Positions 9,045 through 17,436 of a stretch of 55,003 nucleotides of DNA are shown one piece after another. Within the stretch, counting starts at the first letter, position 1. Each line of letters begins with the position of its first letter. The DNA is from Hyphomonadaceae bacterium (GTDB lineage: Bacteria; Pseudomonadota; Alphaproteobacteria; Caulobacterales; Hyphomonadaceae). Below the pieces are notes generated by a model, which was given only the letters and a program-made list of their open reading frames with translations, searched no databases and was not told where the DNA came from. Location of the stretch: contig JALEGE010000190.1 of NCBI GenBank assembly GCA_022760335.1, forward strand, positions 1 to 55,003, in the 5' to 3' direction. A program made the translations under genes and the position numbers.

Positions 9045-11456
9045 ATGACTGATATGACTGCGCCCATGGCGCCTGAACGCTCTGCCAGCGATCCTGTCTG
9101 GCGGATTCTGACTGGTACGGCCTTGTTCGGCCTTGGCGTTTTCATCTGCGGCAGCGTGGCTTCCTATGCGCCGACCGATCCCAGCTGGAATTCAGCGACA
9201 GGAACAGAGCCGGTCAATCTCTTTGGCTCCGGCGGTGCGGTCTTTGCGGATCTTGCACGTCAGTGCCTTGGCTGGTCGAGCTGGATTGCGGGTGTTTCGC
9301 TGATGATTGGCGGGGCTATGCGCGCTGTCCTGATCGGCCGGCCCCAGCGCCGGCGCTGGCTGCTCGGTGCAGCTGTCCTGCCCTTGTCGGCGGCGTGTTT
9401 CGCGGCCTGGCCGGTGCCGGCCAGTTGGCCGCTTGCATCTGGTCTGGGCGGCCTGGTTGGAGACAGCTTGTTCTCCTTGGCTGTGATGCCGTTCAAGGCC
9501 CTGCTCTTGCCTGCGCCGGAGCTGCTCTGTGGCTTGGTTCTTGGTGTTTTGACCTTTCTGTGCGCCGTCCTGGCGCTTGGCTTTGGTCGCCGCGATGCGC
9601 GCGCATTGCAACTGGCTGCCAGCATGTCGGGCCGCGGTGCCGCGCGCAAGGCAGGCTTGGCAAGCCGCCGTGCCGCGACGGGCTTTTCCGGCTTGTTGCA
9701 GCGTTGGCGTGCGCGCCGGGCTGAGCGCGGCATGACGGATGAAGATTATATGCGTCACCGCGCGCGCGATCATAGTGATCGACTGGTCCTGCCCGAACCG
9801 GAGTCAGATGAAGATGATACCGTGCTTGAGGCCGACGGCGAGGAAGAACTGGATGACCTCCCTGCGCTGAAGACCCCGGCTGCCGCAGCGATGCAGCCGC
9901 ACACGCCGAAAGTGCGCGCGCGCCGCCGGGCTCAGCGCGCCAGCACCAAGCTGCCTCCCATTGACCTGCTCACCGAGCCGCCGGCCGATGGCCGCGATAT
10001 TGATGAGGAAGCCTTGATCGCGCGCGCCGGCCAGCTCGGTGAGGTGCTGAAGGAGTTTGGCGTACGTGGCCGTATCAAGGAAGTGCGCCCCGGCCCGGTC
10101 GTCACCTTGTTCGAGATGGAGCCGGCACCCGGCGTGAAATCCTCGCGCGTCATTTCCCTTGCTGATGATATCGCGCGCTCAATGTCTGCGGCTTCGGCGC
10201 GTGTGGCTGTTGTCCCTGGCAAGAATGCGATCGGCATTGAGCTGCCCAATGATGGCCGTGAGACGGTGTATCTTCGTACCCTGCTGGAGAGCCCGGCTTA
10301 CCAGCAGACCAAGGCGAAGCTGCCCATGGCGCTGGGCGCCGATATTGGCGGGACGCCGACTGTGGTAGAGCTCGCCAAAATGCCCCACTTGCTGATTGCC
10401 GGTACGACCGGTTCTGGTAAATCGGTCGGCGTCAACGCGATGATCCTGTCGCTGATGTACAAGCTGACCCCGGCCCAGTGCCGTTTCATCATGATCGATC
10501 CGAAAATGCTGGAACTGTCGATCTATGAGGGCATCCCACACCTGCTTTCGCCGGTCGTGACCGATCCGACCAAGGCTGTGAATGCCCTGAAATGGACCGT
10601 GCGGGAGATGGAGCAGCGCTATGAGCTGATGTCCAAGGCCGGCGTGCGCAACCTGGCCGGCTTCAACGAAAAGGCCGAGAAGTTCCGCGCCGCCAACAAG
10701 CCGATGACGCGCCAGGTCCAGACGGGCTTCGATGAGAACGGCAAGCCGGTTCACGAGACCGAGCACCTGCCGACCGATCACATTCCAAATATCGTGGTGG
10801 TGATCGATGAGATGGCTGACTTGATGATGGTTGCCGGCAAGGAGATCGAGGGCTGTGTTCAGCGACTCGCGCAAATGGCCCGCGCCGCCGGTATCCACCT
10901 GATCACGGCCACCCAGCGCCCGTCAGTGGATGTCATCACTGGCACGATCAAGGCCAATTTCCCGACACGCATTTCCTATATGGTGACGACGAAAATCGAC
11001 TCGCGGACCATTCTGGGCGAGCAGGGTGCCGAACAGCTGCTCGGCATGGGCGACCTCCTTTACCAGGCGCCCGGCGGCAAGACCAAGCGTTGCCACGGCC
11101 CCTTTGTCAGCGATGAAGAGGTTGAAGCGATCACCGACTGGCTGCGCGAACAGGGCGAGCCGGATTATGTGCCCGAAATCCTGGAAGAACCGGAGGATAC
11201 CTCCCCGGTCATGGATGCCATGCTCGGCACAGCCGGAGGAGGTGGTGGTGAGGACGATCTTTACGAGCAGGCCAAGGCAGTGGTCATTCGCGACAACCGG
11301 GCTTCGACCTCCTATGTCCAGCGCCGCCTGAAGGTGGGCTATAACAAGGCGGCCTCACTGATCGAGCGGCTTGAGGAAGATGGCGTGGTTTCAGCGCCGA
11401 ACCATGCCAACAAGCGTGAAGTGCTGATGAGAGCCGACGGGGCATCGGCGCACTAA
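9045..11456 (+). CDS. ftsK: DNA translocase FtsK
   Basis: FtsK anchors at the septum and pumps chromosome ends towards dif for XerCD resolution. The 803 residues show an N-terminal membrane region with about four helices (residues 20-175), an acidic linker, and the alpha/beta/gamma motor. Walker A is GTTGSGKS (about 453-460) and Walker B is IVVVIDEMADL. The gamma winged helix at the C-terminus, which reads KOPS, includes YVQRRLKVGYNKAASLIERL. The linker is short compared with E. coli (about 800 versus 1329 residues), as is usual in alphaproteobacteria. The ATG at 9045 is preferred; an upstream TTG at 8976 would add residues without family support. The stop overlaps that of the convergent MscS gene by 4 bp. 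Confidence 0.96.
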   Translation: MTDMTAPMAPERSASDPVWRILTGTALFGLGVFICGSVASYAPTDPSWNSATGTEPVNLFGSGGAVFADLARQCLGWSSWIAGVSLMIGGAMRAVLIGRPQRRRWLLGAAVLPLSAACFAAWPVPASWPLASGLGGLVGDSLFSLAVMPFKALLLPAPELLCGLVLGVLTFLCAVLALGFGRRDARALQLAASMSGRGAARKAGLASRRAATGFSGLLQRWRARRAERGMTDEDYMRHRARDHSDRLVLPEPESDEDDTVLEADGEEELDDLPALKTPAAAAMQPHTPKVRARRRAQRASTKLPPIDLLTEPPADGRDIDEEALIARAGQLGEVLKEFGVRGRIKEVRPGPVVTLFEMEPAPGVKSSRVISLADDIARSMSAASARVAVVPGKNAIGIELPNDGRETVYLRTLLESPAYQQTKAKLPMALGADIGGTPTVVELAKMPHLLIAGTTGSGKSVGVNAMILSLMYKLTPAQCRFIMIDPKMLELSIYEGIPHLLSPVVTDPTKAVNALKWTVREMEQRYELMSKAGVRNLAGFNEKAEKFRAANKPMTRQVQTGFDENGKPVHETEHLPTDHIPNIVVVIDEMADLMMVAGKEIEGCVQRLAQMARAAGIHLITATQRPSVDVITGTIKANFPTRISYMVTTKIDSRTILGEQGAEQLLGMGDLLYQAPGGKTKRCHGPFVSDEEVEAITDWLREQGEPDYVPEILEEPEDTSPVMDAMLGTAGGGGGEDDLYEQAKAVVIRDNRASTSYVQRRLKVGYNKAASLIERLEEDGVVSAPNHANKREVLMRADGASAH

Positions 11457-12463
11457 TCCGCGCTCTTGCCCTTTGTGAGGCTGGTATCAGGTTCGAAATC
11501 TGCGCCGGCAGGGGCCTTGAAGGGCTCCATCTCCGATTGTTCCACGCGGAAGCGGGGCAGGGCGTGGGGATAGGTTTCCTGCAGCCAGCTGACCATTTCC
11601 TCGCGAATGAGGCAGCGCAGATCCCAGGCTTCCGGAGAGGTGCGCGCGCTGGCCAGGGCGCGTATCTGGATGGTGCGTTCGGTCGTATCCGATACTTGCA
11701 GGTTCACGACATTCCCGTCCCATAGCTGCGTCCCTTCGCAAATTTCCTTCAGTTTCTCGCGTACGGCGCCGACAGGCGTACGGTAATCCAGGTTCCAGAA
11801 CACGCTGCCTATGATGCTGGCTGACTGGCGCGTCCAGTTCTGGAAGGGTCTTTCGATAAAATAGGACAGGGGCACCACGAGACGGCGCCAGTCCCAGACC
11901 TTGATCACGACATAGAAGAGGCCGATTTCCTCGATCCAGCCCCACTCGCCCTCCACGACAACCGCATCATCAATGCGGATCGGCTGGGTGAAGGCGATCT
12001 GGATGCCGGCGATGAGATTGCTCAGCACAGGCCGCGCGGCCAGACCAAGTGCCAGGCCGGCAATACCGGCCGATGCAAACAGGCTGATCCCAATCTGGCG
12101 CACACCCGGGATCATGGTGAGGGCGGCAGCGATGGTGATCAGTCCCGTCAGCACAATCCAGATACGCCGGGCGACATCCAGGCGCGTGGCCGTCTTGCGC
12201 GCGCTCAAATTGTCAAATTGATCAAGCTTCAAGCCCGCAATCTGACGTTTCAGGAAGGCGTCAACAACGGTTCCAATCGCCCAGCCTATGGCGATGACGA
12301 CGCAGATGCGGCCCAGAATCCCGATGACACCGCGCACCGTCTCGCCAAGATCGAGATAGGGGGTCAAAAAGGGCGTGCCGAAGAGCAAAACCAGACCGAC
12401 CAGCAGAAACAGGACCGGCGGGCGAAAACGCTTCAGCCAGCGTGTGCGATTGGGGGTTGGCAC
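11453..12463 (-). CDS. MscS-family mechanosensitive ion channel
   Basis: 336 residues with helices at about 12-32, 42-65, 98-118 and 130-150, then a MscS beta domain. The pore-lining helix is glycine/alanine rich (ASAGIAGLALGLAARPVLSN), followed by the family signature QPIRIDDAVVVEGEWGWIEEI and the cytosolic VPLSYFIERPFQNW segment. It probably opens under hypo-osmotic membrane tension to release solutes. The likely start codon is GTG at 12463; no strong Shine-Dalgarno is seen, so the start is uncertain. The stop (TAG) overlaps the ftsK stop (TAA) in CTAA. It lies downstream of dapF on the same strand after a 112-bp gap that contains a small hairpin. Confidence 0.9.
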   Translation of the reverse strand: MPTPNRTRWLKRFRPPVLFLLVGLVLLFGTPFLTPYLDLGETVRGVIGILGRICVVIAIGWAIGTVVDAFLKRQIAGLKLDQFDNLSARKTATRLDVARRIWIVLTGLITIAAALTMIPGVRQIGISLFASAGIAGLALGLAARPVLSNLIAGIQIAFTQPIRIDDAVVVEGEWGWIEEIGLFYVVIKVWDWRRLVVPLSYFIERPFQNWTRQSASIIGSVFWNLDYRTPVGAVREKLKEICEGTQLWDGNVVNLQVSDTTERTIQIRALASARTSPEAWDLRCLIREEMVSWLQETYPHALPRFRVEQSEMEPFKAPAGADFEPDTSLTKGKSAD

Positions 12464-12545
12464 TCCAGCGATGGCGAACCTCTCATCCAGATTTGAGATT
12501 GCAATGATAGGCCACAGCTTGTGAGGGATGCGGGTGTCAGTTCAA

Positions 12546-12558
12546 CCCCCTGCGGGGG
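12546..12558 (-). terminator. Weak hairpin after dapF
   Basis: CCCCC (12546-12550) pairs with GGGGG (12554-12558) around TGC. Read in the dapF direction the stem is followed by TTGAA rather than a real T-run. It is a possible weak terminator between dapF and the MscS gene. Confidence 0.35.
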
Positions 12559-12575
12559 ACTTCCGCCCGCATTGC

Positions 12576-13418
12576 CTAAAGATCGATCTGCAACTGGCGT
12601 TCAAGCTCGACCGGGCCGGTCATCAGCACATGGTCATCGCTCTCGCGCCACTCGATGGTCAGCGTGCCGCCATCCAGGATGAGATCTGCCTTGCGGGCGG
12701 TCTTTTTTGCACGCGCAGCGCAGACCAGAGCGGCGCAGGCGCCCGTACCGCAGGCCTTGGTCAGGCCTGCCCCGCGCTCCCAGACACGCAGTCGGATCGT
12801 ACCCCGGTCGATCACCTGGGCAAAGCCGACATTGGTCCCTTCGGGAAACAGCGGATGCCATTCCACAAGCGGGCCAAGGGCCGGAATGTCATAAGCCTCG
12901 ACATCCTCCACAAAGAACACCGCATGGGGATTTCCCATGGAGACCACAGCCGGGCGTGAGAGATAAGGCGCGTCCATCGGGCCGATCTTCACATCCACGC
13001 CGCGCACATCCATCTTTTCCGCAAGAGGAATATCTTCCCATCCCATCAGGGGTGAGCCCATATCCACGGTGACCAGGCCACCATCGGCGCGACTCGCGCG
13101 CAGCGTATCGGCTTCTGTGCGAATGGTCGCCATTTGCTTGCCAGTCTCGCCAAGAATGAGATGGCCGACACAACGGGTGGCATTGCCGCAAGCAGATACC
13201 TCGGTGCCGTCGGCATTCCAGATCCGCATGAAGGCGTCTTTTTCCGCGTCACGCTCGATCGCGATCACCTGATCGGCGTTGAACAGGCGGGCGATCTCGC
13301 GGATCTGCTCTGTTCTCGGTCCGAAAGGTGTCGCGCGCGCATCGAAAATGGCGAAAGCATTGCCTGCCCCGTTCATCTTCCAAACGCGCATGGGCTGTGT
13401 CTGCGTTACTGCACTCAT
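12576..13418 (-). CDS. dapF: Diaminopimelate epimerase DapF
   Basis: DapF interconverts LL- and meso-diaminopimelate without a cofactor, supplying meso-DAP for peptidoglycan and lysine. Both catalytic cysteines are present: C77 in SACGNATRC and C223 in KACGTGAC. The substrate-binding segments MNGAGNAF, MGNPHAVFF and NVGFAQV are intact, and 280 residues is the usual length. The start at 13418 overlaps the stop of the upstream small membrane protein in ATGA, with AGGTG about 7 bases before it. An internal Met at 13391 (MRVWKMNG) would also fit the family. The enzyme supplies the residue added by MurE, which is encoded in the same window. Confidence 0.95.
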   Translation of the reverse strand: MSAVTQTQPMRVWKMNGAGNAFAIFDARATPFGPRTEQIREIARLFNADQVIAIERDAEKDAFMRIWNADGTEVSACGNATRCVGHLILGETGKQMATIRTEADTLRASRADGGLVTVDMGSPLMGWEDIPLAEKMDVRGVDVKIGPMDAPYLSRPAVVSMGNPHAVFFVEDVEAYDIPALGPLVEWHPLFPEGTNVGFAQVIDRGTIRLRVWERGAGLTKACGTGACAALVCAARAKKTARKADLILDGGTLTIEWRESDDHVLMTGPVELERQLQIDL

Positions 13419-13831
13419 TTTGGCACCTGCGTGGCAAAAACCCAGCTTGCGACCTGCGCGGCGAAGGCGGCCAGCAGCGCGAGGTTCATGAGCGGATGAT
13501 TGATGAGAAACGAGGCCACCGCAATGCCCAAGCAGACATAGTCGAAAATTTCATTGCTCATCAGATGGCCAAGGGGGCGACGCGCGGCTTTGACGTCTGC
13601 TCTTGTGACCTGGCGCCAGACCCGCCCCATATCCGGCGGGCCAAATGTGTCCTGCAGAATTTCCGGGCTCAGAATGCCGGTCAGCTCACACAGATCCTGC
13701 GCCCGGGCCTGGCCCAGGTCGACCGCGCGCCAACGCGCGCCCGCGGCAATCACGGAAATGATCGCTGAGAGGATCACCACCAGTGCCGCGGCCGTGGCGG
13801 CCAAGCCATCGAAGGGAGGATATCCACTCAT
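13415..13831 (-). CDS. Small membrane protein of unknown function, coupled to dapF
   Basis: 138 residues, not recognised. There is a membrane helix near the N-terminus (about 10-30, rich in A, V and I), a soluble middle with conserved-looking CELTGILSPEILQDTFG, and one or two helices at the C-terminus (about 98-132). AGGCGG precedes the ATG. The TGA stop overlaps the dapF start by 4 bp, so the two are probably translated together. No function is inferred; the coupling only suggests shared expression with DAP synthesis. Confidence 0.7.
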   Translation of the reverse strand: MSGYPPFDGLAATAAALVVILSAIISVIAAGARWRAVDLGQARAQDLCELTGILSPEILQDTFGPPDMGRVWRQVTRADVKAARRPLGHLMSNEIFDYVCLGIAVASFLINHPLMNLALLAAFAAQVASWVFATQVPK

Positions 13832-13889
13832 GCCGCCTAGATAGGAGCTCTTGCAAGACGGGAACAGTAGGGCGAACTCAAGCTAGGCT

Positions 13890-14939
13890 TTAGCGCCGTG
13901 GAATAGCGGCCCAATAATCGAAATCGAGCAACACACCGGGCGCGTATTTGCCGTCCTCACCGCGCAGAGGGAAAGTCTCGCAGGACTGGTCCTTCACCGC
14001 CACCAGGCGCAGGCGCAGTGCGCCCACACTCTCGGAAAGCAGCTCGGCCTTGTCCAGCACCTCGCTCCATGCATAGATCGTGTCGCCGGCAAATAGCGGG
14101 CCGACATGCGTGCCGGCATTGATGGCGATCATTTCCGCCGCATTGGCGAGGCCATTGAAGCTCAGCGCGCGGGCGATGGAGATCACGACCCCGCCATAGA
14201 TGAGGCGCTTGCCGAAGCGGCTCTCCTTCTGTGCATGGGCGTCGAAATGCACCTTGGCGGTGTTCTGATAAAGCCGCGTGGCGGTCTGATGTTCGGCTTC
14301 CTCGACCGTCATGCCGTCGACATGGTCGATCTTCTCGCCCACTTCATAGTCTTCGAAACGGTGCGTGCTGCCGGCGAGAGCGTCGTCCCAGGCCGCATAG
14401 GCATGGCGGGCCGGCAGACTGCCTGCGGGGACGGCGTCCAGCAGCTCCGGCACCACGGCCTCGGGGGCCGGTGAGGCGGCATCACGCTTGTGCACCATCA
14501 CCCAGCGGACATAGCTGATCACAGTCTCGTCGCGTTGGTTCAGCCCGGTGGTGCGCACCCAGACCACACCGGTCTTGCCGTTGGAGTTTTCCTTGCGCCC
14601 GATCACTTCGCTCACCGCGCGCAACGTGTCGCCGGGATAGATATCGGCCAGGAACTGGCCTTCAGCATAGCCGAGATTGGCCACGGCATTCAGCGAAATG
14701 TCCGGCACGGTCTTGCCGAACACGACATGAAATCCGAGCAGCGGGTCCACCGGCATCGCGGCGTATCCGTTGGCGGTGGCAAACGTCTCGGCGCTATAGA
14801 GTGCATGGCGCGAGCCGGTGAGCGCGCGGTAGAGCGATATATCGCCTTCGCTTACCGTCAGTGGTGTCGCGTGCACCAGTTCACGGCCGATATGGAAGTC
14901 TTCGAAATAATTGCCGGGATTGGATTTCGCGCTGGCCAT
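13890..14939 (-). CDS. mch: Mesaconyl-CoA (2-methylfumaryl-CoA) hydratase, double MaoC-like domain
   Basis: 349 residues with two hot-dog/MaoC-like halves. The enzyme hydrates mesaconyl-C1-CoA to beta-methylmalyl-CoA in the ethylmalonyl-CoA pathway of acetate assimilation. Segments I associate with this enzyme rather than generic MaoC dehydratases are ARYF-like NYFEDFHIGRELVHATP, TGSRHALYS, FGKTVPDISLNAVANLGYAE, and NSNGKTGVVWVRTTG. The second half carries the typical MTVEEAEHQTATRLYQNTAKVHF pattern, quoted in part. The start at 14939 is chosen over 14954 because AGGGGA lies 6 bases upstream. Nearby phaB and phaR also act on C4 acyl-CoA metabolism. The alternative is another MaoC-family hydratase. 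Confidence 0.82.
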   Translation of the reverse strand: MASAKSNPGNYFEDFHIGRELVHATPLTVSEGDISLYRALTGSRHALYSAETFATANGYAAMPVDPLLGFHVVFGKTVPDISLNAVANLGYAEGQFLADIYPGDTLRAVSEVIGRKENSNGKTGVVWVRTTGLNQRDETVISYVRWVMVHKRDAASPAPEAVVPELLDAVPAGSLPARHAYAAWDDALAGSTHRFEDYEVGEKIDHVDGMTVEEAEHQTATRLYQNTAKVHFDAHAQKESRFGKRLIYGGVVISIARALSFNGLANAAEMIAINAGTHVGPLFAGDTIYAWSEVLDKAELLSESVGALRLRLVAVKDQSCETFPLRGEDGKYAPGVLLDFDYWAAIPRR

Positions 14940-14989
14940 GTCTTCCCCTGCCATTGTGGTGTCAGGGCAGGGAGTTACGGCCAGAGGCG

Positions 14990-15250
14990 CTAGAGGTCAA
15001 ACGAGATGGCCTGTGCCGTCGCGACAGTCTGCGAGAATGCCGCACCGCCGGATGTGATCGAGACACTCGCCAGAGGTGCGAGAACCGCCATCAGCGCGAC
15101 AGTTGCGACCGTGCCGCCCAGAAAGCGCATTTCAGGTCCGCCTAGTGCCCGCAACCGGTGACCAGGGCCGGCCCAGACGATCGGCCAGGCAAAGACCAGA
15201 AGGCCTGCAAGCACGAGAAGAAGGGTGGCTATGGCATAGGCGATGACCAT
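14990..15250 (-). CDS. Small two-helix membrane protein of unknown function
   Basis: 86 residues, unrecognised. There are two strongly hydrophobic stretches: residues about 2-24 (IAYAIATLLLVLAGLLVFAW) and about 43-62 (GGTVATVALMAVLAPLAS). The start at 15250 is preferred because AAGGA lies 8-12 bases upstream; a longer frame to 15337 has no such support. It sits between the mesaconyl-CoA hydratase gene (51 bp away) and the ArsC-like gene (126 bp away) on the same strand. No function is inferred. Confidence 0.55.
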   Translation of the reverse strand: MVIAYAIATLLLVLAGLLVFAWPIVWAGPGHRLRALGGPEMRFLGGTVATVALMAVLAPLASVSITSGGAAFSQTVATAQAISFDL

Positions 15251-15375
15251 CGGGCGGTCCTTTTCGTCGTCAACGAAAAAGACATAGACCAGACGTCCTT
15301 TCGGCCCGGTTTGGGGAAAGGATGAAATTTGATGCATTGGGGCAGAAACCGCAGTGGAGCTTGCATCCTACTAGG

Positions 15376-15720
15376 CTAAAGAATCTCCAGCATGCTTTCG
15401 ATTGGCCGCCCCAATGCAGCCCTGTCGCCCGCGATCAGGATCGGGCGCTGGATCAGGCGCGGCTCGGCGGCCATGGCGGCGAAAACCTCGTCATCTCCGG
15501 CCTCAGGCGAGAGCTCGAATTTCACCGCATCCTTCTCGCGCAGGAAACTGCGTGGGCCTGTGCCGAGCTTTTTCGCGATCTCACGCAGTTCGTCTTCACC
15601 GAGGCGCTCGGACGCGTTCATATATTTGCGCAGCTCCGGCTCAATGCCCTTTTCCTGCAACAAGGCCAGCCCCTTGCGGGACGTGCCGCAGCCGGTGTGA
15701 TGAAGAAGGATATCGGTCAT
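15376..15720 (-). CDS. arsC: ArsC-family (glutaredoxin-dependent) arsenate reductase-like protein
   Basis: 114 residues of the ArsC/Spx/YffB thioredoxin-fold family. The N-terminal HHTGCGTSRKGL places C11 exactly where E. coli ArsC has its catalytic cysteine, followed by the same TSR. Arginines that could hold the oxyanion appear in GPRSF, PRLIQRP and DRAALGRP. It probably reduces arsenate to arsenite with glutaredoxin and GSH. However, no arsR, arsB or acr3 is adjacent, so a different thiol role is possible. AGGAGG lies 6 bases upstream of the ATG, and a perfect 21-bp palindrome lies just upstream of that. Confidence 0.78.
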   Translation of the reverse strand: MTDILLHHTGCGTSRKGLALLQEKGIEPELRKYMNASERLGEDELREIAKKLGTGPRSFLREKDAVKFELSPEAGDDEVFAAMAAEPRLIQRPILIAGDRAALGRPIESMLEIL

Positions 15721-15739
15721 GGCGCCCTCCTGGCCGTTC

Positions 15740-15760
15740 GATCTGGTCTGAGACCAGATC
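15740..15760. promoter_or_regulatory. Perfect 21-bp palindrome upstream of the arsC-like gene
   Basis: GATCTGGTCT (15740-15749), a single G, then AGACCAGATC (15751-15760). The 10-bp arms are exact. A one-base centre is too tight for a stable RNA hairpin loop, so a dimeric protein site is more likely than a terminator. It lies 20 bp upstream of the arsC-like ATG and 51 bp after the rhlE stop, both on the minus strand. Confidence 0.5.
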
Positions 15761-15810
15761 TAGGGCTCGAGGTGCATTTACAAAGCCCTTGGGCCCTGCC
15801 GCGCGGCAAA

Positions 15811-17142
15811 TTAGCCTGCATTCGCCGCTGCGCCCTGGCGGGGGCGACGGCGGCGCTTGTGGCGTGGCTTGTCAGAATTCTGGCTATTGCCCGCAGATGC
15901 GCCGCCCTCTGTTCTCGGCTTGCGCGGACCGCGATTGCGGCGGCGCGGGCTCTTGCCGGCGGGGCGCTCTGACTTGCCGAGCGGAGCCGTGTCGATCGGC
16001 GTTGGAACCTCGAACCCTTCCGGCAGGTCACGTTCCTCGATCTTCATGCGGATCGTCTTTTCGATATCACGCAGGAGAGGACGCTCTTCGGGGGCGACAA
16101 AGGCTATGGTTTCGCCGCTGGCACCGGCACGGCCCGTGCGTCCGATGCGGTGGACATATTGCTCCGGCACATTTGGCAGATCGAAATTGATGACATGTGT
16201 GAGGCCATCAATATCGAGGCCGCGCGCGGCAATATCTGTTGCCACCAGCACCCAGGCCTTGCCGGATTTGAACGCGTCGAGCGCTTTCAGGCGTTGGTTC
16301 TGGGACTTGTTGCCATGAATGGCGACGGCCTCGATGTTTTCCTTTGCCAGATGTTTCACCAGCCGGTCAGCCCCATGCTTGGTGCGCGAGAAGACCAGGA
16401 CGCGGCGCACCTCGGGTTGTTTCAGCACATGCGCCAGCAGGGCGGGCTTGGCCTTCTGGTGAACATGCATGACGGCTTGGTCGACACGCTCAGCGGTAGA
16501 AGAAACCGGCGTGACCGAGACCTTCACCGGATCTGTCAGGAAGGATTGCGACAGGGTGGCGATCGCTTTCGGCATGGTGGCCGAGAAGAACAGGGTCTGG
16601 CGCTCGGGCGGGACCATTTTCGCGATCTTGCGCAGGGCATGAATGAAGCCGAGATCCAGCATCTGGTCGGCCTCGTCCAGGATCAAGGTTTCAATCTTCG
16701 AGAGATCGACGGCGCTTTGTTCATGCAGGTCGATCAGCCGGCCGGGTGTGGCGACGAGCACATCGCTGCCACGCGAAAGCGCGCGGATCTGGCGCCCGAT
16801 CTTCACACCGCCAAAGATGCAGTCGATCTTGATGCGCTGGCCGGCACTGTAGGTCTTGAAGCTCTCGGCGATCTGACCGGCAAGTTCGCGGGTCGGGGCG
16901 AGCACGAGTACGCGGGGCATGCGCGCGGTCAGCGGTTTGGGCTCGGCGGCCAGGCGCGACAGGGTCGGCGCGGCGAAGGCGAGCGTCTTGCCGGTGCCGG
17001 TCTGGGCGATTCCGAGCACGTCGCGGCCTTCCAGCACCGGGCCGATGGCTTGGGTCTGGATCGGGGTCGGCGTTGTATAGCCGGCCTCGGCGATGGCCTC
17101 GCGCACAGGCGCAGCGAGGGCAAACTGGTTGAAATCGGTCAT
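15811..17142 (-). CDS. rhlE: DEAD-box RNA helicase, RhlE type
   Basis: 443 residues. The core holds all DEAD-box motifs: Q motif (GYTTPTPIQ), motif I AQTGTGKT (46-53), Ia PTRELA, Ib TPGR, II DEAD, III SAT, V ATDIAARGLDI and VI HRIGRTGRAG. It unwinds short RNA duplexes with ATP, in ribosome assembly or RNA decay. After the core (from about residue 375) comes a basic low-complexity tail rich in R, K, P and G (RRRNRGPRKPR, KPRHKRRRRPRQG) that should bind RNA without sequence preference. Such tails are usual in RhlE. About 290 bp of non-coding DNA upstream may hold a long leader, which is common for these helicases. Confidence 0.93.
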   Translation of the reverse strand: MTDFNQFALAAPVREAIAEAGYTTPTPIQTQAIGPVLEGRDVLGIAQTGTGKTLAFAAPTLSRLAAEPKPLTARMPRVLVLAPTRELAGQIAESFKTYSAGQRIKIDCIFGGVKIGRQIRALSRGSDVLVATPGRLIDLHEQSAVDLSKIETLILDEADQMLDLGFIHALRKIAKMVPPERQTLFFSATMPKAIATLSQSFLTDPVKVSVTPVSSTAERVDQAVMHVHQKAKPALLAHVLKQPEVRRVLVFSRTKHGADRLVKHLAKENIEAVAIHGNKSQNQRLKALDAFKSGKAWVLVATDIAARGLDIDGLTHVINFDLPNVPEQYVHRIGRTGRAGASGETIAFVAPEERPLLRDIEKTIRMKIEERDLPEGFEVPTPIDTAPLGKSERPAGKSPRRRNRGPRKPRTEGGASAGNSQNSDKPRHKRRRRPRQGAAANAG

Positions 17143-17382
17143 GTGTAACTTTCAAAAAAGCGCGCAGCACACATCGGCCACCATGGCCGGGGCGCGCGCG
17201 GGAAGCTGTAGCGGCCCCGCGTGAAACAGGGTGCGTAATCTCAAAGGAGAGCCTTAAGGGTCCTGGCGCAGGTTCGGAGTCTGGTTGCTCCGCGCGTGCT
17301 TCACGCCGCCAGCCCATATGGACGCGTCACCACGTTCACAGGCTGTGCCGGAGATGCGCTGGAATGTTTTGAAAGTCAAATG

Positions 17383-17419
17383 CTTTGTGCAACGCAGCAC
17401 GAGTCCGCGCTGCACAAAG
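17383..17419 (-). terminator. Inverted repeat downstream of phaB
   Basis: CTTTGTGCA (17383-17391) pairs exactly with TGCACAAAG (17411-17419) across a 19-base GC-rich centre that contains GCAGC and GCTGC. It is 17 bp past the phaB stop. There is no T-run after it in the phaB direction, so it is either a weak terminator or a protein site. The rest of 17143-17436, between rhlE and phaB, shows no gene. Confidence 0.4.
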
Positions 17420-17436
17420 ATATGAAAGGTGCGGCT

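Noticed and set aside
16150-17148. 332-codon plus-strand frame opposite rhlE
   Set aside because: RhlE has every DEAD-box motif on the minus strand; the opposite frame has none.
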